This document shows positions 49,670 through 57,027 of a stretch of 64,000 nt of DNA, in pieces. The notes below the pieces were generated by a model, which had not been told where the DNA came from, did no database searches, and saw nothing but the letters and a program-made list of their open reading frames with translations. Within the stretch, counting starts at the first letter, position 1. Every line of letters begins with the position of its first letter. This DNA comes from CAZAPG01 sp964486935 (GTDB lineage Bacteria > Chloroflexota > Anaerolineae > 4572-78 > J111): assembly GCA_964486935.1 (NCBI GenBank), contig CAZAPG010000031.1, forward strand, positions 1 to 64,000. Reading direction: 5' to 3'. The translations under genes were made by a program, and so were the position numbers.

Positions 49670-50794
49670 ATGGCCACCCAATCCATTGATATAAAACAAT
49701 TGGAAACAACCAAAAAGCCCATTCTGGGGCTGAAAGGGCGCAGGCAGCTCTTGCGGGTTGTTGCTCTGGCGGTGATGGCGCTTTACTCCATTGTGACAAT
49801 TTTTCCCTTTTATGCGCTCTTTGTGCGGAGTTTTGTCTCGACCAAAGACTCGGCCGAATTGCATTTGTGGATTCCCGAAACCCAGGAAGTGCCGATGGAG
49901 TCAGAAATTGGCAACCTGGCTGTCTTTTTTGATTTGGATACCAACAAATTAAAAGAATACCTGGGCATCCCCCCCACCGAATTTCTGATGGCCCGCACCA
50001 CGCTCAGAGAAATCTCGGAGGAGTACAACATCCCCGAAGAACATATCAAGGATTTCTTTGCCGGATTTTATACCTACAACGGCTGGAATACCCTGCTCAC
50101 CGGCGACCTGTATGGCACCAGTTTTTGGGGGGCGCTGGGCCGAACCTTACTGGTGACGGTAGTCAGCCTTGTTTTGGGTATTACTCTCTCAATCTTTACC
50201 GGCTATGGCCTGGCCGGTTTGCAGCGCCGCGACAAGATGTTTGTCTACAATATTTACCTGTTGCAAATGGTCATCCCGGCCATGCTGATTTTGTTGCCCC
50301 AATATCAACTGCTGCAATGGTTTTTTAAACTCTTTCCCGGTTACGATGTACAGGGCAGCCTCACCCGCGGTATCCTGCAACTTGCCTCGATTGTGCTCAT
50401 TAACATCAAAGGGACCGCCTTATCGACCATGATTTTTACCGCGGCCATTAGTTCCATCCCCAAAGACCTTGAGGACTCGGCCATGATTGACGGGGCCAGC
50501 CGTTTTCAGTATCTTCGTTACATCCTTCTCCCGTTGCTCAAAGTGCCTGTCGTCAGCCTGACGGTAATTATGCTGCCGCTGGTTTATAACCAATTTCTTG
50601 AGCCGTATGTTTACCTTGACCCGGTTAACACCACTTTGCTGCCCTTCACCCAAAGCGCCGTTGGACAGTTTTCTACCAATTTCCAACTCATCTACTCGGC
50701 CATTTTTGCCTCGGTTGTGCCGATGGTAGTGGTCTACCTGCTTTTCCGGCGCTTCTTTGTTGAGGGCGTGATGGCCGGCGCAATCAAAGGATAG
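49670..50794 (+). CDS. Sugar ABC transporter permease (MalG/UgpE-like) with enlarged external loop
   Basis: The 374 residues carry the EAA loop SIPKDLEDSAMIDGASRFQY and the MalG-type end LLFRRFFVEGVMAGAIKG. The typical length is about 280. The extra roughly 90 residues lie between the first and second spans (about 55-150; includes ETQEVPMESEIGNLAVFFDL and an acidic helical part), probably outside the membrane, where they could contact the large binding lipoprotein. No ATP-binding gene follows, so an MsmK/UgpC-type ATPase encoded elsewhere is needed. It ends 8 bases before the chaperonin-like gene. Confidence 0.87.
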   Translation: MATQSIDIKQLETTKKPILGLKGRRQLLRVVALAVMALYSIVTIFPFYALFVRSFVSTKDSAELHLWIPETQEVPMESEIGNLAVFFDLDTNKLKEYLGIPPTEFLMARTTLREISEEYNIPEEHIKDFFAGFYTYNGWNTLLTGDLYGTSFWGALGRTLLVTVVSLVLGITLSIFTGYGLAGLQRRDKMFVYNIYLLQMVIPAMLILLPQYQLLQWFFKLFPGYDVQGSLTRGILQLASIVLINIKGTALSTMIFTAAISSIPKDLEDSAMIDGASRFQYLRYILLPLLKVPVVSLTVIMLPLVYNQFLEPYVYLDPVNTTLLPFTQSAVGQFSTNFQLIYSAIFASVVPMVVVYLLFRRFFVEGVMAGAIKG

Positions 50795-50802
50795 GAGATT
50801 TA

Positions 50803-52455
50803 ATGCCAAAAGCAAAAACGCAACGTGTCGTCTTTCAACCTGCCACTTACCGGGGCGTTCAGCAAGGTATCAACAAAATTGCCAACGCCATTCGCCCCAC
50901 GCTGGGGCCAAACCCCCGTGTCGTAGCCATTGACCGCATCCTTGACAACAGAATGCCGGAGCTACTGGACAACGGCGGCATTATCGCCAGGCGTATCATT
51001 CAGCTTCCCGGCAAAAGCGAGGATGTTGGGGCTATGTTTTTACGCGATGTGCTGTGGCAGTTGCACGACCAGGTGGGCGATGGCACCGCCACCGCCGCCG
51101 TTTTGTTTCAAGTTATCTACAATCAAGGCGTCCGTTATCTAACCTCCGGCGGCAACGCCATGCGGCTGCGGGCCGCGCTGGAAAAAGGGATGGGCGTTAT
51201 CATTAATCAATTGACGGAGATGACCGTCCATTTGAAAGGGCAGGAGCCTCTGGCCCAAATTGCCGAAACGCTCTGTTACGACCCGCCCCTGGCCAAAATG
51301 TTCGGTGAAATCTTTGATATCATCGGCGAGCATGGCCGGCTGGAGATTAGAGAAGGGCGCAGCCGCGAGCTGGAGCGAGAATATGTGGAAGGCATGTACT
51401 GGGAGCGCGGGTTGATGTCCCGCGAAATGATTGCCGACCACCAACGCGCCAGAACCGAGTTTGAAAACGCGGCCATTCTCATCAGCGATTTGGAAATCAA
51501 GGAGCCGCAGCAGCTTTTTCCGGCGCTGGAGCTGGCGCTGCGGGCGCAAATCAAATCGTTGTTGATTGTGGCCGACAAGTTGTCGGATAGCGCCATTGGC
51601 TTTTTGCTGGCCAACAAAAAACCCGACCGCTTTCAGGTGATAGCCGTCAATACGCCGGAATATGGCAAAATCGACCAGGCCGGGGCGCTTGAAGATTTGG
51701 CCATGTTGACCGGCGGCAAGGCTTTTCTCAAAATTACCGGAGATACATTTAACAATATCAAAACAGAAGATTTTGGACACGCCCGCCGCGCCTGGGCCGA
51801 TATGCGCAACTTTGGCATTATCGGCGGTAAGGGCAACCCCCGCGCCCTGCGGCAGCACATTGCCCGGCTGCGGGCCGCTTACAACAACACCGATGACCTT
51901 GTAATCCGCGAGCGACTGCTCAAACGCATCGGCAAGTTGTTGGGGGGGTCGGCCACGCTGTGGGTTGGCGGGGCCACTGAAATGGACATCAAGGAGCGGG
52001 TCGAAATAGCCAAACGCACCGCTGCCGCCATGCGGGGCGCAATGGCCGAAGGGGTGGTTCCTGGCGGCGGGGTGGCTCTGCTGGCCTGTCGACCCGCTTT
52101 GCAGGATATGCTGAACCAGGCCGCCGATACCGACGAGCGGGCCGCCTATGGTATTTTAATTGACGCCCTGGCCGAGCCGCTGCGTACCATTGTCAGCAAT
52201 GCCGGTTATGATGACCGCGACGTGATGGCCGAAATTCGGCCGGCCGGGCCGGGTTACGGCTTTGATGTAAAAACCGGGCAGGTGGTCAACATGATGGACG
52301 CCGGTATTTATGATACGGCCACTGTGCAAAAAGCAGCCGTTCACGCCGCCGTAGCCAGCGCCGCGCTGGCCCTGACCATTGACATTCTGGTTCACAGAAC
52401 TGAACAACCGAAGCACGCTTCGGCCAATGGCCGGGGAAAGAGAAAGAGGCTGTGA
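50803..52455 (+). CDS. Divergent GroEL-like chaperonin (Cpn60 paralogue)
   Basis: The 550 residues span the whole Cpn60 fold: equatorial IANAIRPTLGPNPRVV and VGDGTATAAVLFQ, apical region about 190-375, then GKLLGGSATLWVGGATEMD, GVVPGGGVALL and MMDAGIYDTATVQKAAVHAA. The phosphate loop, the GDGT aspartate and the final nucleotide-site Asp are kept. At the position of GroEL Asp52 the best alignment gives Asn57 (LLDNGG for TKDG), and at Asp398 it gives Arg405 (EIAKRTAAAMRG). These two aspartates drive ATP hydrolysis in GroEL, so the protein may bind but not hydrolyse ATP. The GGM tail is replaced by a basic end. No groES is near. It sits between transporter and catabolic genes. Confidence 0.85.
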   Translation: MPKAKTQRVVFQPATYRGVQQGINKIANAIRPTLGPNPRVVAIDRILDNRMPELLDNGGIIARRIIQLPGKSEDVGAMFLRDVLWQLHDQVGDGTATAAVLFQVIYNQGVRYLTSGGNAMRLRAALEKGMGVIINQLTEMTVHLKGQEPLAQIAETLCYDPPLAKMFGEIFDIIGEHGRLEIREGRSRELEREYVEGMYWERGLMSREMIADHQRARTEFENAAILISDLEIKEPQQLFPALELALRAQIKSLLIVADKLSDSAIGFLLANKKPDRFQVIAVNTPEYGKIDQAGALEDLAMLTGGKAFLKITGDTFNNIKTEDFGHARRAWADMRNFGIIGGKGNPRALRQHIARLRAAYNNTDDLVIRERLLKRIGKLLGGSATLWVGGATEMDIKERVEIAKRTAAAMRGAMAEGVVPGGGVALLACRPALQDMLNQAADTDERAAYGILIDALAEPLRTIVSNAGYDDRDVMAEIRPAGPGYGFDVKTGQVVNMMDAGIYDTATVQKAAVHAAVASAALALTIDILVHRTEQPKHASANGRGKRKRL

Positions 52456-53393
52456 TGATTGCCGAAACCACCACCCAGGATATTGTTTATGCGCTGGCTG
52501 CCTCGCCCGATTTTGGCCGGGATGGTATCTGTTTTGCCGCCCGCGCCTCCGGCCTGTATCGCTCCACGGACGGGGGCAAAAGCTGGCAGCCGGCCTACGC
52601 CTCGCTGAAACTTGAAGCCGAGCTGGCTACGCCTGCCGTGGCCTTGTCTCCCGCCTTTGCCGAAGACCGGCGCGTGTTTGCCGGGGTTGCCGGCGGCGTG
52701 CTGCGCTCAACGGATGGGGGCGAGACGTGGCAAATATCTATGCTGCCCTCGCCGCCGCCGGTTGTCTCCACGCTGGCGCTATCGCCGGATTATGGCCGGG
52801 ATGGGATTGTTTTTGCCGGCACCCTGGAAGATGGCGTCTTTTATTCCAAAGACCGGGGCCAAAGCTGGGCCGTGTGGAATTTTGGCCTGCTCGATTTGAA
52901 CGTGCTGGCCCTGGCCGTCTCGCCCAATTTTGCCCGTGACGAAACGCTCTTTGTGGGCACGGATAGCGGCATTTACCGCAGCACCAACGGCGGTCGCGCC
53001 TGGCGAGAAGTCGAATTTGCAATGGAATATGCCCCGGTACTCAGCCTGGCCCTGTCGCCCGGTTACGCGGTTGATGGCATTCTCTTTGCCGGCACCGAGG
53101 AGCATGGCCTATTTAAGTCAGATGACCGGGGCCAAAGCTGGACTCGCGTGGCGGAAACAACCATCGCCCGCGCGGTCAATGCCATTTTATTATCGCCGCA
53201 CTTCCCTCAAACCGCCGATGTTTTGGTGATGCTGGGCGACGCCCTGTTAATCTCGCGGGATGGCGGCCAACGCTGGGCCAGCCGGGAAGCGCGTCTGACA
53301 GGCGGGCTGGCATCTGTAGTTGCCCCGCAGGGACTCGCCCCCGACGCGCCGCTGCTGGTCGGCCTGACGGAAGGTGGCGTACTTCGGGTTTAA
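52455..53393 (+). CDS. Cytoplasmic Asp-box (BNR-type) beta-propeller protein
   Basis: The 312 residues consist of five to six blades, each with an Asp-box: YRSTDGGKSW, LRSTDGGETW, YSKDRGQSW, YRSTNGGRAW, FKSDDRGQSW and ISRDGGQRW. These alternate with the repeated LALSPDYGRDGIVFAGT strand. No signal peptide is seen, so it should be cytoplasmic, unlike most sialidase- or Ycf48-type relatives. Its ATG overlaps the chaperonin stop (TGATG), implying coupled synthesis in similar amounts. Sialidase catalytic residues are not visible. It may be a scaffold or adaptor for the chaperonin-like protein, or a sugar sensor. Confidence 0.78.
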   Translation: MIAETTTQDIVYALAASPDFGRDGICFAARASGLYRSTDGGKSWQPAYASLKLEAELATPAVALSPAFAEDRRVFAGVAGGVLRSTDGGETWQISMLPSPPPVVSTLALSPDYGRDGIVFAGTLEDGVFYSKDRGQSWAVWNFGLLDLNVLALAVSPNFARDETLFVGTDSGIYRSTNGGRAWREVEFAMEYAPVLSLALSPGYAVDGILFAGTEEHGLFKSDDRGQSWTRVAETTIARAVNAILLSPHFPQTADVLVMLGDALLISRDGGQRWASREARLTGGLASVVAPQGLAPDAPLLVGLTEGGVLRV

Positions 53394-53405
53394 GGAGAGA
53401 ATGTA

Positions 53406-54425
53406 ATGAAAGCCTTACGAAAAACCGCAACCGGCGTGGGACACGTTGAGTTGCGCGATGTGCCGGTTCCCGATATTGGGCCGGGTGAAGTGTTGATGAA
53501 GGTTTACGCCGCCGGCATCTGCGGCAGCGATTTGCTGATTCAGGAGGACCGCCACTTTTACCGCGCCCCGGTGACGCAGGGCCACGAGTTTGCCGGCATT
53601 GCCTACAAAGTGGGCAAAAACGTCACTCGCGTTCAGGAAGGCGACAAATTTGTGGCCGATATCGAGTGCGCCAAAGGGGAGTGGCTGGGCGTAACCGTGG
53701 ACGGCGCGCTGGCCCCTTACATGCGCGTGCCGGAGCGCGTCGTCTATCGCGTGGCCGACCACGTTTCGCTGGATGACGCCTGCCTGGCCGAGCCGATTGT
53801 GGCCGTGCATCATCTCATTCAGGAGCGGGCGCAGGTGAAGGTGGGCGATGACGTGGTCATCGTTGGCCCCGGCCCGATGGGGGTAATGGCGGTGCAGTAC
53901 GCCAAGCTGTGCGGGGCGCGGCGCGTCATTTTGGTTGGCCTCAAAAGCGACGAAAAACGGCTGGACATTGGCCGGCAGGTCGGCGCAGACCACATTGTTT
54001 ACTCGGAGGATGGTCCCGGTCAGGCCGTAATGGACATTACCAACGGCAAAGGGGCCGAGTTTGTGCTGGAGTGCTCGGCCAGCGAGTTGGGCGTGCAGCA
54101 CGCCATCGACTGCGCCCGCAAAGCCTACGAAGGCCCCGGCGGCAAAGGGGTGATTGTTTTTATCAGCCTGTGGGGCCGGCCTATCAAGGTCAATCTCGAC
54201 CAGGTCAGCCTGGGCCAGCTCGATATTCGCGGCAGTTGGAGTTGGAATGGCCGCGAAACCTGGGAGCGTGCGGTTGACCTGCTCAACCGGGGCGTGTTTA
54301 ACATCAAGCCGGTTATTACCGGCCACTATGAACTGGAGCAGTGGGATACCGCCTTTGCCAATCTGCGGGCCAAAGTTGATTTGAAGGCGCTGATTCACCC
54401 CAACGGCCTGGACTGGATGAATTGA
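53406..54425 (+). CDS. Medium-chain dehydrogenase lacking the structural zinc lobe
   Basis: The 339 residues keep the catalytic zinc ligands (AAGICGSDLLIQ, QGHEFAG) and the NAD site (VVIVGPGPMGVMAVQYAKLCG). Where related enzymes have four cysteines, this one reads DIECAKGEWLGVTVDGALA with a single Cys, so the structural zinc is missing, as in some sugar dehydrogenases. The C-terminal half resembles threonine and galactitol-phosphate dehydrogenases. It probably oxidises a polyol or sugar. The start at 53406 is preceded by AAGGAGA. It is co-transcribed with the propeller gene (12 bases apart). Confidence 0.85.
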   Translation: MKALRKTATGVGHVELRDVPVPDIGPGEVLMKVYAAGICGSDLLIQEDRHFYRAPVTQGHEFAGIAYKVGKNVTRVQEGDKFVADIECAKGEWLGVTVDGALAPYMRVPERVVYRVADHVSLDDACLAEPIVAVHHLIQERAQVKVGDDVVIVGPGPMGVMAVQYAKLCGARRVILVGLKSDEKRLDIGRQVGADHIVYSEDGPGQAVMDITNGKGAEFVLECSASELGVQHAIDCARKAYEGPGGKGVIVFISLWGRPIKVNLDQVSLGQLDIRGSWSWNGRETWERAVDLLNRGVFNIKPVITGHYELEQWDTAFANLRAKVDLKALIHPNGLDWMN

Positions 54426-54432
54426 AATAACC

Positions 54433-55338
54433 ATGAACAAACTAAAATTCAGCTATTTTCAACTGACCTTTGGCCAGGAAGAAGCCTATCTGCACCCGGA
54501 ACAAACTTACAAGCGCCTGAAACGGTGCGGCTACGACGCCATCGAAATTTGCCCGCCCAAAGGGCGGTATGGCCTGGGCGTCAAAATGGAAGATTATCTG
54601 CGCCTCCACCGGCAACTCACAGCCGATTACGGCCTGGATGTCTCCTGCATCAATGAATGTTGGGGCGAAATGTGGAACCCTTACTCGCCCAATTTCAAAA
54701 CCCTGACCGAGCAAAAAACGGCAGACCTGGCGGTAGCGGAAACCAAATCCTCCATTGATTTTGCGGCAGAGTTGGGCGCGCCGGCGGTCACAATTGCCGT
54801 GGCCATTCACGCGCCGATTACCCGCCAAAACGTGGCGGAATGTACAGCCATTGCCGTTGACGCCTTGCAGCGCATGGCCGATTACGCCAGAACCAAAAAT
54901 GTCCGGCTGGTCTTTGAGGCCACCAATCATCTGGAAATGGGCAAATTTGTCAATACCGCCCTCAACCACAAACGGATGATTGAATTGACCGGGCGGGACA
55001 ACATCGGCATTCAGCTTGACTGGTTTCACGTGAATCTGGAGGAGCTTGACCCCTACGAAGCCGTGATGGACGCCCAGCCTTTATTGTGGCATTTGCACTT
55101 TCGAGACTCCAACTCGCTGACGCCGGGCTACGGCAAAACCGACTTCAAAGCCGTGCTGCGGGCGCTGAAGAAAACCAATTACGCCGGCTACTGCACCATC
55201 GAGAGCGCCCCCATGATTCCCAATGCCGATACTGCGGCCAAAGATGGCATTGACTACCTGAAATTTCTGGAGCGCATTGTCGAGTACCAATTGAGTCCCG
55301 AATTTCCGGATGGATTTGCGCTCCCTCAAGCGGCTTAA
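54433..55338 (+). CDS. Sugar phosphate isomerase/epimerase (xylose isomerase-like TIM barrel)
   Basis: The 301 residues begin KFSYFQLTFGQEEAYLHPEQ and include CGYDAIEICPPKGRYGLGV, VRLVFEATNHLEMGKFVNTA (metal-binding Glu), NIGIQLDWFHVNLEELD (Asp/His) and LWHLHFRDSNSLTPGYGKTDF. The Glu-Asp-His-Glu set around a divalent metal is complete, with CTIESAPM as the last ligand. The family contains ketose 3-epimerases and hydroxypyruvate-type isomerases; the precise reaction is open. It starts seven bases after the dehydrogenase gene. Confidence 0.87.
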   Translation: MNKLKFSYFQLTFGQEEAYLHPEQTYKRLKRCGYDAIEICPPKGRYGLGVKMEDYLRLHRQLTADYGLDVSCINECWGEMWNPYSPNFKTLTEQKTADLAVAETKSSIDFAAELGAPAVTIAVAIHAPITRQNVAECTAIAVDALQRMADYARTKNVRLVFEATNHLEMGKFVNTALNHKRMIELTGRDNIGIQLDWFHVNLEELDPYEAVMDAQPLLWHLHFRDSNSLTPGYGKTDFKAVLRALKKTNYAGYCTIESAPMIPNADTAAKDGIDYLKFLERIVEYQLSPEFPDGFALPQAA

Positions 55339-55380
55339 CCGGCAGGTTCAGATTCAAGGGTGAACTTAACGGGAACAACT

Positions 55381-56217
55381 ATGTCAGAAACCGTTGCTCA
55401 AGAACTTACGGGCGTTGCCGAAACGCTGCTCATTCCGCTTTACATTCGAGCCGTTGAGTCACAGCGCCCCGATGCCTTGCTCAAAGATGAAAAAGCCGTG
55501 GCCCTGGTTACGCAAATGGACGCTGCTTTCTTGCCGGTCAAGCAGATCAAGATGGATGAGGAAGACAGGGTGGCCCTTATCCTGCGCAATCGAGAGTTCG
55601 ACCGCTATATTCGGGCTTTCCTGGCCGATCATCCAGAAGCGGTCGTGGTTCACATTGGCTGCGGCCTTGATGCGCGTTTCGAGCGTGTGGATAATGGTCA
55701 GGTGGAGTGGTACGACCTGGATTTGCCAGAGGTCATTGAACTGCGCCGCAAATTCATCGGCGGCGAAGGAGCGCGCTACCATTTCCTCGCCTGTTCCGTG
55801 TTCGACAGTCCGTGGCTGGATACCGTGAGCGCGCATCGCCAACGCTCCTTTCTCTTTCTGGCAGAAGGTGTCCTCATGTACTTTGAAGAAACCCAGGTCA
55901 AAGCGTTAGTGTTGACGTTGAGGCAACATTTTCCGGGAGCAGAACTGATTTTTGATGCATTCTCGCCCTTCCTGGTTCGGGCGAACAATTTCAGGCTCAG
56001 GATTTCCCGCGCAAAGATTGGCGTCCGTTATCATTGGGGATTGAAACGGGGCAAAGACCTGGAAAGTTGGGGTGAAGGCATTCGCCTGCTGGATGAGTGG
56101 TTTCCTTTTGACCACCCCGAGCCGCGTCTGGCTCAGGTTCAATGGGTGCGCCATATTCCATTACTGGCCAGGGTTATGGGTATTTTTCATTATCAACTGG
56201 GAATGGCAGTCGAATAG
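55381..56217 (+). CDS. LCM-family class I methyltransferase
   Basis: The protein has VVVHIGCGLDARFERVDNG (SAM loop), YDLDLPEVIELRRKFI and FLFLAEGVLMYFEETQVKAL, the marks of the leucine-carboxyl-methyltransferase/PPM family. These enzymes O-methylate carboxyl groups or polyketide-like substrates. The longest frame begins at 55360, but MSETVAQELTG at 55381 gives the better start, for 278 residues. It sits in the middle of the sugar operon without an obvious role; its base use looks slightly less GC-rich in places, which may hint at separate acquisition. The target is unknown. Confidence 0.8.
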   Translation: MSETVAQELTGVAETLLIPLYIRAVESQRPDALLKDEKAVALVTQMDAAFLPVKQIKMDEEDRVALILRNREFDRYIRAFLADHPEAVVVHIGCGLDARFERVDNGQVEWYDLDLPEVIELRRKFIGGEGARYHFLACSVFDSPWLDTVSAHRQRSFLFLAEGVLMYFEETQVKALVLTLRQHFPGAELIFDAFSPFLVRANNFRLRISRAKIGVRYHWGLKRGKDLESWGEGIRLLDEWFPFDHPEPRLAQVQWVRHIPLLARVMGIFHYQLGMAVE

Positions 56218-56229
56218 AGAGATAAATTT

Positions 56230-56823
56230 ATGGAAAACAACCAAATCCTTGAACAAGCCAGAGCGATGATTCGCGCCGAGGGGCAGGTTATTATGAATAT
56301 TGCCGACCAGCTTGACGAGTCCTTTGTGGAGGCGGTGAAACTGGTTAGCGGCTGTCCCGGCTGCATTTATGTGACCGGGGCCGGTACCTCGGGGACGATG
56401 GCGCGCCGGCTGGCTCATCTGTTGTCCACCTGCGGGATGCGCGCCTTTTACATCAGTGCCGCCGAGGCGCTGCACGGGCCGTCGGCGGCGGTATCGCCGG
56501 GCGATGTGGTGATTGTCCTCTCCAAAGCGGGCAAAAGCGCCGAGTTGAACCAGTTTGCCACGGTCGCCGGGCAGCGCGGCGGCAAAATCATCGCCTGGAC
56601 CTGGGAGCCAGACTCGCCGCTGGGCCAACTGGCCGACGTGGTCGTGCAGATTCGCCCCGGCCCGGAAGGCGAGGGCGAAGGCGTGCTGCCCTTTGGCAGC
56701 ACACTGGCCAACGGCGCGGTTGGCGACGCGCTGACCCTGGTAGCCAAACGGCTGCGCGGCTTTGATTTGGCGACGCTGGTGCAAACCCATCCCTCGGGCG
56801 CTACGGCGGAGTTGGTGAAGTAA
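56230..56823 (+). CDS. SIS-domain sugar phosphate isomerase
   Basis: The 197 residues form one SIS domain: IYVTGAGTSGTMARRLAHLL, GDVVIVLSKAGKSAELNQFA, GGKIIAWTWEPDSPLGQLAD and a HPSGAT end as in KdsD/GutQ-type arabinose-5-phosphate isomerases. CBS domains are absent. It should interconvert a ketose and aldose phosphate, or act like 6-phospho-3-hexuloisomerase. Its TAA stop lies in the left 8-bp duplication (AAGTAACT) created by the mini-element that follows. Confidence 0.85.
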   Translation: MENNQILEQARAMIRAEGQVIMNIADQLDESFVEAVKLVSGCPGCIYVTGAGTSGTMARRLAHLLSTCGMRAFYISAAEALHGPSAAVSPGDVVIVLSKAGKSAELNQFATVAGQRGGKIIAWTWEPDSPLGQLADVVVQIRPGPEGEGEGVLPFGSTLANGAVGDALTLVAKRLRGFDLATLVQTHPSGATAELVK

Positions 56824-56825
56824 CT

Positions 56826-56998
56826 GTAACTACTCAGCCGCCGGTTCGCCCCGCGTTAAAACGCCGGGCTGAAACAGGTGAAAGGACGCTAAAGCGCCCT
56901 TAATTCGCTTAAAATTGGGTTTTTGAGTCGGTTTTAACCGACTTTCACCTGTCTTAGCCTGGGATTTGAATCCCAGGCGACGCCGGCTGAGTAGTTAC
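56826..56998 (-). mobile_element. 173-bp IS66-like miniature element (family A), copy 2, inverted
   Basis: This is exactly 173 bp like copy 1, in the opposite orientation. Both ends begin GTAACTACTCAGCCG. The flanks are AAGTAACT (56818-56825 and 56999-57006). The same four hairpins appear in reverse order with a few substitutions (GCCCCGCGTTAAAACGCCGGGC, for example, is less regular than in copy 1). It separates the SIS gene from the FGGY kinase gene inside the operon, and the right duplication ends 22 bases before the kinase ATG. No gene inside. Confidence 0.87.
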
Positions 56999-57027
56999 AA
57001 GTAACTATAGAAAACTGGAGGTAAAAT

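Noticed and set aside
53415..54440. 341-codon minus-strand frame opposite the zinc dehydrogenase
   Set aside because: Antisense shadow; the plus strand carries all motifs of the dehydrogenase family.
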